64,000 nucleotides of DNA, from positions 841,490 through 905,489 of the forward strand of contig PJRA01000274.1 in NCBI GenBank assembly GCA_016987375.1, given 5' to 3'. Within the stretch, counting starts at the first letter, position 1, and each line of letters begins with the position of its first letter. Shown here piece by piece: positions 14,501 to 26,075 of the stretch. Made by a program: the position numbers and the translations under genes. This DNA is from Brachionus koreanus (Eukaryota; Rotifera; Eurotatoria; Ploima; Brachionidae). The notes under the pieces were generated by a model. It searched no databases. It saw only the letters and a program-made list of their open reading frames with translations, and was not told the origin of the DNA.

Positions 14501-16126
14501 TTAGTTGTAATCATTGTTGCCGACATTGGTGGTCAAGAGTTGTAAGCTGCTTATGTCAACTGATTGATTTATAACAATATTTTTATCTTTGTTATTTCGA
14601 ACATATTCTCGTGCCAACACTTCACTCTTAAATTCATCCATTGTCAAGTAGCATCCCTTTAATTATTATTAATTAAACAAACGTGTTTTATATATTAAGT
14701 TTGATCGATCTCATTACTTGGAAATGTCTTGAACCTTTGGGTTGTTTGAATCCATTACGGGAATGGAAAAATCTTCTGTTGTTAAAACAAACAGTTTCAC
14801 CAGGATTTAGTCTAATGGCAGTCTTGAAAAATTATTAAAATTTGTGACTTTTAATTTTAAAATTAAAATTACAATGTTTGCTTCATCATTTACTGCTTTA
14901 TAGAATTCAAGATAGGCTTCGTAATATGCTCTAACTTCATCCTAAAAACAATTTGAATATAAATTAAGACACAATTGATTCAAGATCTTACCTCAGTCAA
15001 GTTTCTGAGTGGACCTTCATTAGCTGGTCCCCAGTTAACACCAATTATCTAAATTTTAAGCTCTGATTAAAATAAAAATATATTATTTTTTTTTATTTTA
15101 CTTTTTGTCTATGGTTTAGAACAATATGTGGCTTTGAATGTTGGATAAAAATCTTTCGTCCTTGGTGATTGTGAATTTTTTGGAACGAAGCTGGAATTTT
15201 GGTCAAAACATCAAATAGTCTTGGATGTTCTCGTCTAAATTTTTCAGCAACTTGAAAACCATCTACAAATAAAGTTTCTCCACCGATAACAGATTCATCA
15301 AATCTTTTCGAAAAATTAATCAAATTTTAAAGAAAAAAATTAAATTAATTACTTTAAGCAGTGTAAAAATTGGATTCCAGGTGGGGATTCGTAGTAGACC
15401 AAATCATTATGAAATTCAAGTTGAGCAGCAGAATATGCCAAATTGACTGGATTAACATCAACTCTCACATCAAATATTTCGCCATAAATTGTTTTTTCTA
15501 GCGGAGCGATCAATTCTACTAAATTTCTAATCATATTTTCCCTATTCGGAACATTTTTTACTATACAGAGGCCATATTCAGCCAAATACTTCATCCAACT
15601 TTATTTATATTAAAAATAAATTAATTCTAGTTAATTGTCAAAAGAAAGCTTAACATTACTCAAAAATTTTATCTTCATTCTTATTTCCATTAACAATAAA
15701 TTCATTATAATCAAAAAAACATAGGTTATCTGGGGTTTCATAGTGTTTATCGAAATCGATGGCATTCAAAGATGGACTATTGTTCAATAAAAATTTAATT
15801 GAAATTAAACTGTCACTTTGGTTAGATGACTCATCCCATACTATTCTGATATAGTCACCATCTCGAACAGCTGATTTAATTTTCAAATTAGTTGGTACAT
15901 TTTTAATTGGCACAGTTCTTTGGCCAGTGCTAGGCTCTCTGCTTTTGTCCGACTGACAGTTAAATCTGAGCCAATGAGGATTGAATCTTAAGCAAACATT
16001 TAAACTACTGCATCTAAATTTCAGATTTTACTTTAAAGTTTTTTGAGCTCCATTGTGGTTGACCAATACATCCAAGCAGTCTACTCTGTTAGTTAAATCA
16101 ACAAAAGAAATGTCTTTTCGGCCCAT
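14501..16126 (-). CDS. gamma-butyrobetaine dioxygenase-like, copy 2
   Basis: Paralogue of the gene at 12058, 418 aa in eight exons: 16126-16032, 15986-15660, 15598-15353, 15303-15102, 15048-14992, 14941-14873, 14822-14718, 14656-14501; frame continuous. It starts MGRKDISFVDLTNRVDCL with no targeting leader, so a cytosolic enzyme is likely. N-domain HWLRFNC and TGQR; iron site FHNDLVYYESPPGIQFLHC; distal His in NNRRFFHSR. The exon pattern is identical to copy 1 from its second exon on, which shows local tandem duplication. Both proteins end in GN(N/Q)DY plus one residue. In carnitine synthesis this family hydroxylates gamma-butyrobetaine or trimethyllysine; which applies here cannot be told from sequence. 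Confidence 0.87.
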
Positions 16127-18623
16127 TGTTTATCAAATAAAAACTAGATTTAAAAATCTATAATTAATAATTTATAAAAATGAAACTAATATTTGAACAA
16201 AATTAGCTTTAAGTAGTTATTTATACAAGGGTATAATAATAGCATAAGAAAGCGTCTTTCAAAGCGCTCATTAAACTATCCTTTGTGTAAGATATCTGCT
16301 GCGTGATCAAACTTGTTTTAAAGTCCCAAAAAAAAGTCTTTACTGGGCCAAAGTAAAACTTGGACTCTTGGAAAATTTATCTACATAAGTCAAAATCAGA
16401 CTTAAATTAAAATCCTATTCTATTAAGTTTAGTTATAAATAGCGATTTAAAAATATAATCAAAAATATCTATTTTTGCTATTAAAAAAATTAAAAAATTA
16501 AAACAACGAGAAAAAATATTTTAAGTCCAAGATTTAATATTGTTTGCGACTTGAAACTTTTATAGATCTATGTGCGTGGTTTTTATGTGTTAAAAAAGAT
16601 GTTCTCGGTATGCTGTACATAATTTTAAATGATGCACAAGTTTTTATAGTTGAAGAAAATTTATTTTTCACCACTTGATTCGAGAACCAGCCACTTAAAT
16701 ACTGCACACGATAAATTGTGAGAAAATGTTCAGCCGCAAACAAAGCTAATTCGGCTGAAAAATCCTCGTCATTTTATTTACCATTTAAAAATTTTTTGAT
16801 AACTATCCAATCTTGTTTGCTACATTTGAGAAAATATAAACTGGATACGAAATTTATTCATTTCTATGAACGGATATGAACACTTCGTCGCATGCCACAA
16901 ATATTTTGCAAAACTTGATATAGAAAAATCAAGCAAATTTTCTATTTTTAGTGCCAATATGGTATAGAAAAATCAAGATTTTTTAATCAATAGAAAAGCA
17001 ACCATTTTTTAAATTGCCGATTTGACTCTTTTTTTTTTGCTTAAAAACACTTTTTGTTTGGTATCTTGAGAATACATAAAAGATGATTTTTGCACTAATT
17101 GAGAGCACATAATTAAAATTTAGTTGAACAAAAAAAAAGTATGAATAAAATATTTAACTGTTATTTTCTTTTTTTGAAAATTGGTCATTTTAAATTCAAA
17201 CACTTGATTAATGTATATTGAAAAATCCAATTCACTAATAACTTTTTTCTATCCCTCCAAAATAATGTGATAAGCTTATGAAAAAAAATATTTGCATTGC
17301 ATTTTTTTTTAAAAGTTGCAAAATTTCAAAAATCTTAAAGCGCAGTTTTTAATCTTTAAAAATTCTTGATTTAGATAAGTTAACACTTATTAGATTTAAA
17401 TAAAAAAATGCTTAGAAAAAAAAGCATATTTTATTTTCAAAAAATTAAAATTCTTATTCCTAAGCTAAATATCGTATATAATGACAGTTATTTTAATGAT
17501 AGAATATTGAATTTTACTTTTAAATTTTAACGTAATCGTTTTATTACTGATTTTCGAAAAATAATTTTTTTCTAATTTTTTCTCATTTATATATTTAATT
17601 TAAAAACCATAGAGTAATCTTTTTGAAATTTTCTACTTGAATTCAAAGCGATTGATTTTAAAAAATATAATTTCTCTTCTTGTTTGAATTGATACTCTTT
17701 TCAATCTAATGATACCGATGAGATTATGAATTTGTTCCATAGTTGCTTATAATTAAATGAAAAATTAATCAATTAAAATTTAAATCGTAATGCTAGATTC
17801 TTGAGGTAAAGTTTATCATTCTCAATAAATAAAGCTTTATATTATTTAAATATTAGTTTAGCAGAAAAATAAATTTATTATTATTATAAGTTTTAAAAAA
17901 AGATTCTAAAGTATCATTTTATAGTAAAAAAATTTACATTTTGTATTATGATATTAATTAGCAAATGTTCTTATGTTTTATTTAATTTGTCGCAGATTTT
18001 TTAATTTCAATGTAAAATTGATTAGATCATCATCTTTCAATATAAAAATCAATATGTACCATATACCCTTGCAAAGTAGCCTTGTAAATTTGAATTTTGA
18101 TGTTGAATTAAAAAATCAAAATTGATAATAAAGTAATCCAAAAAAAAATTAATTCAACCTTTAGTTTAAACAAAAAATTTTAATTTAAAGTTATTAAATT
18201 TTTAATAAGATATTTAGGGACATTTTTTTTATATTTTTTTGCAAAGTTTTATTCAATAGCTATTTTATTTTATTAATTTTTCCCATATGAAACTTTTAGA
18301 TTTTATTTAAAAGTGTTGTTGTTGGTCTTTACCGAAAAAATTAATTATTTTCTAATAAAAAAGCGTATCATGTGTCAAAAATAATATTTCAAGATAGTTT
18401 TTTAAAAAGAAAAGTAAAGGATTCAATTTTAAGAATTTTTCAATTCAAATAATAAATAATACAAAGAATTTTAAGTGTTTATTTTTTTTATTTGATAAAT
18501 TATATAATAATGAGAATAAATCAATCATTAATTAAAATCGGATAAATATTTCAAATTAAATATTTATTACTTATTACCTTAGAGTAGAAATAAAAATTAA
18601 AATGAATTAGCTTTAGAAAATTT
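16127..18623. other. 2.5-kb spacer, one doubtful terminal exon
   Basis: Mostly AT-rich non-coding. A GC-richer minus-strand open stretch at about 16765-16534 (containing LALFAAEHFLTIYRVQYL, ending in SSRKQY) could follow a tttttcag acceptor. It has no ATG, no partner exon and no family I recognise. A direct repeat tatagaaaaatcaag occurs near 16918 and 16963. Confidence 0.35.
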
Positions 18624-18734
18624 TCAATTGGCATTTGGCATTGCATCTTGAACATTTTCAATTCGTGTATAAACTCGTGAATTTAATCTCCTTCGATTTT
18701 TTGAATTTCTACCCTCAATAATTAATCCAAATAC
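18624..18734 (-). other. alternative last exon b (YTRI)
   Basis: Acceptor tttttag, then VFGLIIEGRNSKNRRRLNSR followed by VYTRIENV and a stop after PNAN. In phase with the same upstream exon. Its first half is a clear duplicate of exon a (FGLIIEGR against LGVLIEGR), and it holds its own YxxPhi signal, YTRI. Confidence 0.72.
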
Positions 18735-19984
18735 CTAAAAATATTATCAAATGAACTGGAAATTTATCTTAAATAATAATTGACCATTTATCAAATAAAC
18801 TAGAAACAGTTAATTAACAAAATAAAAAGTTAAGCAATAATTATGATAGAAAAATGTTCTCAAAAAATACTAATAGCGATTAAAGACGATAGTAGCGTCT
18901 GTTCGGTCGGCCTTCAATCAGAACTCCTAATATCTTTTAATTTTATTTACATTAATGGTCATTTTATTAAATAAATATTTTAAATTAAAATTTACCTTTG
19001 CTTTGTTATGATAAACAATATATGCACCAATACAAAATCCAGATATGATCAAAAAATAGGTTAAAAAACCAGCAGATGATCCTTCATCATCATTATCATA
19101 TGGAAATTTATTTGAATTTGAATCTTAGAAAAAGAAATTAGTGATATTTCTACTGTTTTTAATATTGTACCTTTTGGATTATTTTTTATATCTACAAATT
19201 TAATAGGTGGATCCATATTATCGCCATTATTATTTTTTATCTTGTCTTCTTTAGCAAAATTATCAAAATCTTGCTGGTTCAAATCATTTTTGAGGTCTTG
19301 TTGGTCATCATTATCATCATCATTTTTATTTTCATTTGGATCGTCTTTTTGACCATCATTTTTATTTTCATTTGGATCGTCTTTTTGACCTTCATTTTTA
19401 TTTTCATTTGGATCGTCTTTTTGACCATCATTTTTATTTTCATTTGGATCGTCTACTTTTTTAGTGGATATGCTAGAATTCAATGTTGTAGTACTAGAAA
19501 TAGAATTAGAATAGTTAGAACTTGTAGAGGAATTATTAGATAATATTAGCAAAGTTGTTGTAGTTGTTGTGGCATTAAATGAAGAATTATTGATAATCGC
19601 ATTTGAATTGCTATTATTTTGAGAATTATTAATGATAGTATTATTTTGACTTGACCGAGCAATATTTGTTTCTTTTAGATTTGTCAATATGGTGTCATTT
19701 ACTTTAGCTTGCAAAATAGTTGAAGTTGAATTAACATTTGAAGTATTAGTCAAAGTAATTGAAGTAGAAGTAACAACTTTTACAACATTTTTTTCTGCAT
19801 TTAAAGCTTGATTAATGCCTTCACTTTTTGTTACATTTATTTGAGAATTTTGAGTATCAGAAATTTCTCGAACTGTTCTAAGATTTACCGAGACTTGCGA
19901 GTTGAATATCAAAAAAATTATCAACAGATAATTCATGCTCCACTTGTTTTTCATTTTAACAAAATTGTTAAAAATTATCGACAA
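18624..19984 (-). CDS. TGOLN2: TGN38/TGN46-like trans-Golgi membrane protein, two alternative ends
   Basis: Type I membrane protein. Exon 1 is 19984-19171 (the likely start is the Met at 19954, just before MKNKWSMNYLL, a signal peptide), exon 2 is 19123-18996, and the last exon is either 18933-18880 or 18734-18624. Both join in phase, giving 331 or 350 codons from the upstream Met. The lumenal part is Ser/Thr/Asn-rich with many N-x-S/T sites and four copies of a 12-residue acidic repeat. Exon 2 holds one membrane span (FLTYFLIISGFCIGAYIVYH). The tails read LIEGRPNRRYYRL or IIEGR...VYTRI, matching the vertebrate TGN38 tail FVLEGKRSK...SDYQRL, whose tyrosine signal recycles the protein to the TGN. 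Family assignment rests on the tail and architecture, since lumenal regions do not align. Confidence 0.75.
18880..18933 (-). other. alternative last exon a (YYRL)
   Basis: Acceptor ttaaaag, then ILGVLIEGRPNRRYYRL and a stop. In phase with the membrane-span exon ending at 18996. It ends in YYRL, a YxxPhi adaptor signal at the very C-terminus. Confidence 0.7.
19305..19456 (-). repeat. four 36-nt coding repeats (12-aa acidic unit)
   Basis: The unit DDPNENKNDGQK is repeated four times in the lumenal domain, the second copy with Glu for Asp and the fourth diverging at its end. The DNA copies are almost identical, which points to recent unequal exchange. TGN38 and TGN46 of vertebrates also carry tandem lumenal repeats. 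The plus-strand open frame here is only the complement of this array. Confidence 0.85.
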
Positions 19985-20928
19985 AAATTAAAATAAAAAT
20001 AAAAATCTAAAATTCTGAAATAACCGATGGTAACCATAAACATAGTTTCAATTATTAGCTAATATATTAACATAAAAGTTGAAACTTTTTGAATAAAAGT
20101 GACTTGAGTTTCAAATAAAACTCAACAATAAAATTCGAAAAAAAAATATTTGAAAAATTATGAATTTTTGAAATATTTTAGAAATCAATAAATATAATAA
20201 AATTAAGAACTTAAAGTTTGATTTCAAAATTTTCGACGTTTTCAAATATTTCTTGAAAACTATTTTATCATTTTCAAAGAAAATTTTACTAGTAAAAAAA
20301 TAATTATTAACAATGGAAAAGATTTTGACTTTTTAAATATTTTGGCTCAATGTTAACCAAAAATAGAAAGTAATAAACTATTGATTAGATCTTGTTAAAA
20401 TTACATTTAAATAAGCAAAATAAAATTGGTAATAATATAGAATTTTTTTGTTTTGATGCATAAATTTGGCAAAAAATTTTAAAAAAATTAGATCTATATG
20501 AGGCATAAAATAAAAAATTGCCACCAAAATATAAAATTTATTATAATTAGCTACCTAAAAAGAATTTTTAAAGAAAGGTATAGTTTTCATTGTCTCAATA
20601 CAAAAACAAAATAAAAGACAATTTTTAAATTAAAAAAAATATTTGTGAACAATTTTAAAATTATGCAAACGAACAACTTAAAAAATAATCTTAGAGCAAT
20701 TTTATATGCTAATAGCTAAATTTTCTGCTTTAGACCAAAAGAAAATATGCCATCAATCTTCTTTTTTTTTTTACTAAAAAATTTAAATAAACTTGAATGT
20801 TTTTAATTTTAATTCTTTCTAGAAAAAAGTTAAATGACAAAAAATGTGTCATAATAGCTAATTCAGTTTAAATGAATAAAACAACTTAATCATAGAAAAT
20901 TTGAACTTCTTTTTTGAATATTATTATA
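19985..20928. other. divergent promoter spacer
   Basis: Nearly 1 kb of AT-rich sequence between the oppositely directed TGN38-like and DBR1 genes. No gene or clear element seen; it should hold both promoters. Confidence 0.45.
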
Positions 20929-22319
20929 ATGAAAATTGCAATTGAGGGATGTTGCCACGGCGAGCTAGACAAAATTTACTCTACCATTGAATATTTAGAA
21001 AAAGAGAATAATTTAAAAATTGACTTATTAATAATTTGTGGTGATTTTCAATCGGTCCGAAATGAAAAAGACTTAGAATCGATGGCAGTGCCAGAAAAGT
21101 ACAGATCAATGTGCTCTTTTTGGAAATATTATGCAGGAATAAGTAAAGCTCCTATTTTGACAATTTTCATTGGGGGTAATCATGAAGCATCATCCTACTT
21201 GAAAGAGCTTCCTTACGGTATTTAGATTTATTTGAATCTTCTTTAAGACTAGTGTTGGGTTTCATCAATTAATCATAATTTTTTTTTGTTTAATTTCTGT
21301 ACTAGGATATCAAAATGGCCAATACCATTTGGCGGTCTAGTGGCCACCATTGATGGAGCCCAACACTACATCAGGCAATACATAATCTTTATTATAATTA
21401 AGGCGGATGGGTAGCACCTAATATTTATTACATGGGATATGCAAATGTTATTAACTTTGCAGGGATACGAATTGCTGGTCTAAGTGGAATATATAAATCT
21501 CATGATTTTTACAAAGGACATTACGAATTTCCACCATTTAACCATGGAACCTTGCATAGTATCTACCATGTAAGAAATTTGGAAATATTTCGTCTATCTC
21601 AAGTAAAAAAACCCATCGATATAATGCTAACTCACGACTGGCCAACTGGCATTTATCATTATGGCAATGTTCAACAGCTGATAAAAATTAAGCCGTATTT
21701 CGCTAATGAAATTAATTCTAATACATTGGGTTCACCTGAGAATGAACGTCTTTTGAAATTATTGAAACCAAAATTTTGGTTTAGTGCTCATTTGCATGTT
21801 AAATTCTCAAGCATTTACAAGCATGAAAGCGAGAATAACGAGCAAAAAGAAACAAAATTTTTATCTTTGGATAAATGTCTACCAAGAAGAAAATTTCTAC
21901 AAGTTATTGACATTGATGGAGATGAGAATAAAAAATTTTTAAGTCTTGATCCTGAATGGTTGTGTATTTTGAAAAGATCAGATCATTTGCTTTCAGTAGA
22001 TAGTTACAATAGAGCGCCAATCGAGCAGAAAGAAAATCTAACCATTTCTGAGCAAGAAATTAACGATTTAAATGAAGACTTTCAAAATTGCTATGAAATT
22101 CCTTTGAATTTTAAGCAAACTGGTCCAATTCATTCGGAAATTTCTAGCGATAAACGAGAATCAAAAGATATATATTTGAATGAACAGACTACTCTTCTGT
22201 GTGAAATGCTTAATATCAGGGACCCGATAAGAGTTTTATTGGAAAAAAAAGGAAAAACTTCAATTATTAATGAAAGTACAACTCAATTATATAATGATTT
22301 ATTAGATGAAAGCGACTAA
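20929..22319 (+). CDS. DBR1: lariat debranching enzyme DBR1
   Basis: Nuclear 2'-5' phosphodiesterase that opens intron lariats after splicing. Exons 20929-21217 and 21403-22319, 401 aa. The start is the Met of [17 protein letters not shown], matching the family start (an earlier in-frame Met at 20914 is possible). Metallophosphoesterase motifs: [24 protein letters not shown], then across the splice [47 protein letters not shown] and FSAHLHVKF with the metal-binding His pair. The Cys of GCCHGE, used for metal coordination in this family, is present. After about residue 260 the C-terminal region is divergent and much shorter than in vertebrates. The single intron contains a small TA-flanked MITE. 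It lies 183 bp upstream of the sepiapterin reductase gene on the same strand. Confidence 0.96.
21252..21366. mobile_element. TA-flanked MITE in the DBR1 intron
   Basis: Left end gtgttgggtttcatcaat and right end attgatggagcccaacac are inverted copies of each other over about 18 bp, with TA outside both ends (21250-21251 and 21367-21368). The element is about 115 bp and makes up most of the 185-nt intron. The internal motif ggcggtctagtggcca recurs in the repeats at 26.1 and 55.1 kb. Confidence 0.75.
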
Positions 22320-22502
22320 CACAGTGCCATATTATTTTGTTATTCATAAAAAAAAATTCTTCTATTGTAAATAAAATTTTATGCAAAAACATTTTTTTAT
22401 TTATGATAATTCAGAAGCATCATTTAATTATTTAAATGACACTAAATTATTAGTATTAAATAAATTATTATCCTAAAAAGTGAATATTTTTTCAGAAACG
22501 AA

Positions 22503-23795
22503 ATGCAGCGTTTAATAATTGTAACAGGAGCTTCGCGTGGAATTGGAGCCACAATTGCCATTCATGCGAACCAAAAATTTTCATCCAAAACAATTTTTTT
22601 GCTAATAGCTCGCGATCAACAGAAGTTGTCAGATGTAAAAAGCCAAATGGAGTCACAATCACCATTGAACGTAATTCTTTCTATGTCAATCGACTTTGCT
22701 CTCGATTTAAATAAAGATCAAATAATCACATTAATCCAACAAAATTTTGCTGATATCCAATTTAATAATGTTAAAGAGTTGTTCATTTTTTATAATCATG
22801 GAACACTTAGATTAGAGCCGATTGAATCAGCAGAAGAAACAAAAAAACAAGAATTTCAGATAAACGTTTTTAGTGTATGGACCTTAATTTGCGCGTTCAA
22901 AGACTTATTCCCAATAGAAAAAATACCATTGCAATTCCACATCAACATAAGTTCTTTGATGGCGACACTTGCTCTAAAAAATTATTCAAGCTATTGTACA
23001 AGTAAGGTTTTATTATCGTAGTTTAATAGAAAATTAATATAATTATATTCTATATCAAATATTAGTATCAAACCTGAGTAAGAAATGTTCTTAAATGATT
23101 TCCAGATTTTAATTTAAAATTTGAGTGAACAATTAAAGCCAGATTAAAAATTAACACTGAATCTAAAACTAAATAAAATTTTAAAAAAAGATCTTAATAA
23201 ATTCTAATAATTCAACATTGAATTCAATGGATTTTGAATGATTCATTTTTTAAGATGAATCTAATAATGAAAGAAATAAAAGAAAGAGAAAAAATAATTT
23301 AAAATTTAGATTGTATTTTTTTAATGATAATTTCAAATTCGAAGTTTGAAATTGGGATATTTAGGTTTAATTAGTTTAATTAGAAATTCTATGGCTAAAA
23401 GAAAAATTCGTAATTAAATAAATAGTTTTTTTTTTTATTTAATTTTAATTGAAAATGAACTACATATACTAATAATAGCTAGAAGCGCAAGAGCAACTCT
23501 TTTTCGATGTCTAAGCGTAGAAGAGCCAAGACTACGAGTGCTAAATTATCAACCAGGACCTGTTTATACTGACATGCAACGTCAAATATATGAAAATCGT
23601 GAAGCCCATTTTTCAGACTCTTATAAAGGTTAAGAAATAATTTTAAATATCTTGAACTCAAAATTTCTTAATTTAGAGCTGTATGAACAGGGAAAATTCG
23701 TTCAACCTGAACAGACAGTTGAGCGTCTATGGCATATATTGATCAAAAATGAATTTGAAAGTGGATCTGTGATGGATTTTTATGACCCCGAATAA
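22503..23795 (+). CDS. SPR: sepiapterin reductase-like short-chain dehydrogenase
   Basis: NADPH-dependent reductase of the last step of tetrahydrobiopterin synthesis, cytosolic, 255 aa (human about 261). Exons 22503-23001, 23479-23628, 23677-23795; phases agree. Rossmann motif TGASRGIG near residue 9, an ARD...L block that sets NADPH preference, NHG in place of the usual NAG, and catalytic Ser in NISSL. The active-site tyrosine is in YSSYCTTR, so the YxxxK lysine reads Arg across the splice junction. The second exon continues LSVEEPRLRVLNYQPGPV, then TDMQ, and the last exon ends in SGSVMDFYDPE; both match sepiapterin reductase specifically rather than SDRs in general. Intron 1 is 477 nt. BH4 would supply aromatic amino acid hydroxylases. 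Confidence 0.9.
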
Positions 23796-23967
23796 TAAGA
23801 TACAGTGAATTCAACTAAATAACTTTTTTTTTAAGCTTAGAAATAAAAATAACCAAGACAATTATTCAATATTTTTAAATTCATAAATTTTATGCGTACT
23901 AATTCTTTCTCCAGAATTAAAAAAAATTAATTTTAAGATTTAAAATAAAATGGTTTTGTGATTTGAA

Positions 23968-25428
23968 ATGTTTAAATTCAGTAAAAAAAAGCTTATTCTG
24001 TTTAGCTTGCTATTCATAGAAATTATTCCAAGTGAGCCTAAGATTTTAAGTAAATATTTTTTTTACCAATTAATTAAACTAATTAGGGATTTCGTAGGCA
24101 CTACATGTAATTGGAATAAATTGCCAATTGAATGTTTTCCTAAAGAACATTTTTTGGCTAACCCAGTTGATAATTTTCAGCAAAGATTACAGCTAATTTT
24201 CGACATAAACAGCAGGGAAAATTTCTTTAGTCAAAATCTAATCAATTTAAAAATTAATTATTTCACTGATGCAACAAGAGTTGATATAGTTTTTAGGATT
24301 CATAATGTGACCAATTTAAAATTAGATCTTTTCTTTATTCCACAATTTTTTATCAAAAATTATTATAAAAATATAACAACTATAGATAAAATTAAAATTT
24401 TAAATTTTGCTCCAAAAACAAAGTTTTTTATTCATAAGGATTTTTTAGTTTCATTAAATTGCACAAAATTTGAAATTATTAACTCGAATAAAAATTCACT
24501 TCAAATATTCTTAAAATCAGTTTTTGAAATCAAGACAAATAGAGTCAAAGAATTAATTTTAGATAATATTGAATTTTTTCGTTTACCGACATTTTATTTG
24601 CCATTTTTGAAATTATTTTCTCTAAACTCAGTAAATTATTTATCAACTAACAATTCAATGTATGAGCTCAAGTGCAACTCTCCAAATTTCAAAACAATAT
24701 TTCAAGTAAATCAGAATATCTCGTTAATTTCGAATGGAGAAAAGTGTTTTTCAAATGAATGTGATAGTCATTCCTCTCATGTAAGAAATCTTCAACATAA
24801 AAGAGATATTTTTGATTATGACACTTCTAAAGACAATTTATCTTATAAAATTTTAAATTTAAACAAGCTCTATCAGCATTTTTCAAATGATTTAATAATA
24901 TTCATAACGGTGTTTTCAATTATTCTCATTATTTACATAATTTTAGGAATTTCATATTTTAAAAATAAGATAAAACATAAAAAGTCTAAATCAAGAACAA
25001 GCGTAAATATTTTCAGAACCAGTGTCGATTCGGAAATTTCAATAAATCGAAGATCAATACAGCGACACCAGTTTGCCGTTGAAAATTTAAAAAAAAGACC
25101 TTCCAAAAGCATTTTAATAACTCCAGAGAGAAAGTCTCAAATTTTGGAGAATCGGCTCAGTGCATTGAATAAAATTGGTTTTGAGCAAAATAGAGAAAGT
25201 GTTTGGTCGCAAAATAGGTTAAGTGTCTTTAGTTCTAGACAAAGTCAGGTTTCGGCATTTAGCAATAGATACAGCATCTCTGATGGATCATCTTTAGGAG
25301 AGAATGATGCAAATAGACTAAGTAATTTTAATTTAGATGAAAATCGAAAATCAATGTCATCACTTAAATCTGTAACTTTCAATGAAAAAACCCAGGTTAG
25401 AAGGGTGAAAAAAGTTAGATTAAATTAA
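23968..25428 (+). CDS. orphan single-pass membrane protein with RxS-rich tail
   Basis: Single exon, 486 aa, not assigned to a family. A weak N-terminal signal sequence (KKLILFSLLFIEIIPS) is followed by an extracellular part of about 280 residues with scattered Cys and N-glycosylation sites; stretches such as VKELILDNIEFFRLP look like degenerate leucine-rich repeats. One strong membrane span lies near residues 309-331 (LIIFITVFSIILIIYIILGI). The cytoplasmic tail of about 150 residues repeats a short Arg-x-Ser theme: NRLSALN, NRESVWS, NRLSVFS, NRYSISD, NRLSNFN, NRKSMSS. These would be basophilic-kinase sites. KSVTF near the end fits the PP1-docking pattern RVxF. A receptor-like role is inference only. 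Confidence 0.75.
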   Translation: MFKFSKKKLILFSLLFIEIIPSEPKILSKYFFYQLIKLIRDFVGTTCNWNKLPIECFPKEHFLANPVDNFQQRLQLIFDINSRENFFSQNLINLKINYFTDATRVDIVFRIHNVTNLKLDLFFIPQFFIKNYYKNITTIDKIKILNFAPKTKFFIHKDFLVSLNCTKFEIINSNKNSLQIFLKSVFEIKTNRVKELILDNIEFFRLPTFYLPFLKLFSLNSVNYLSTNNSMYELKCNSPNFKTIFQVNQNISLISNGEKCFSNECDSHSSHVRNLQHKRDIFDYDTSKDNLSYKILNLNKLYQHFSNDLIIFITVFSIILIIYIILGISYFKNKIKHKKSKSRTSVNIFRTSVDSEISINRRSIQRHQFAVENLKKRPSKSILITPERKSQILENRLSALNKIGFEQNRESVWSQNRLSVFSSRQSQVSAFSNRYSISDGSSLGENDANRLSNFNLDENRKSMSSLKSVTFNEKTQVRRVKKVRLN

Positions 25429-26075
25429 AAATTCTCAAATTTTTTATATTTTTTAACTTCATAAATAAACTTTTTCATTATAAAAAATTACAAAATATTT
25501 TTTTTTAAAGTTGAATAAAAACAAAGAAAAAAGATTTTTTATTTGGGAATATTTTGTTTTTAAGTAAAAAAATTAAAATTGTTTTAAAAGAGTTTTAAAA
25601 TGAAACGATCGTTTAAAATCATTAATAAAACTTTTTATGTACTTTTGTCAGATAGAATATAGCTTTGTCAAATATAATTTTTTTAAATTGTTAGAAGAAG
25701 ACCTCTTAATTTTTTGTTAAATTTCTAAGTTTTTATAATTTATGATAATTAAAAAAATAATTAAAATAAATAATTTTTAAATTAAATTAACTAGAACAAT
25801 AATTCAATTTTAAGAAAATTTACTATTTCAATACAAATTGAATACTTTTTTGAATTTTTTTGTATTAAATACAAATTTAATCTTTTTGAATAAATATTAT
25901 TATTAATATTTAATTATGTTTAAATTTTATTTTTATTTTTAATTCATAATCTTATTAAAATTTTTGAAATGATTTTGGAACTATGTATTAAAAAGTTCAG
26001 CAGAAATAATAAGATAGCAAAGACAAAATAAATTATATTCTTCATTTTATCTTTTTTCTAAAATAAGTCAATTAT
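25429..26075. other. intergenic, no gene seen
   Basis: Very AT-rich spacer after the orphan membrane protein, with poly(A)-signal-like hexamers but no other feature. Confidence 0.5.

Noticed and set aside
14501..14656. Apparent frameshift and early stop in the last exon of dioxygenase copy 2.
   Set aside because: A first reading dropped a few bases. Re-reading block by block gives an open frame to 14501 ending GNNDYN, in line with copy 1.
16534..16743. Minus-strand frame of 69 aa in GC-richer DNA, a possible terminal exon.
   Set aside because: It has no ATG, no joined exon and no family; kept only as a remark in the spacer entry.
19271..19543. Plus-strand frame with Ile/Phe/Trp repeats, looking like a membrane protein.
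   Set aside because: It is the complement of the 36-nt coding repeat of the TGN38-like gene.
23002..23020. Alternative donor keeping YCTSK in sepiapterin reductase.
   Set aside because: Ending exon 1 after AAG leaves no acceptor that restores the conserved frame of exon 2.
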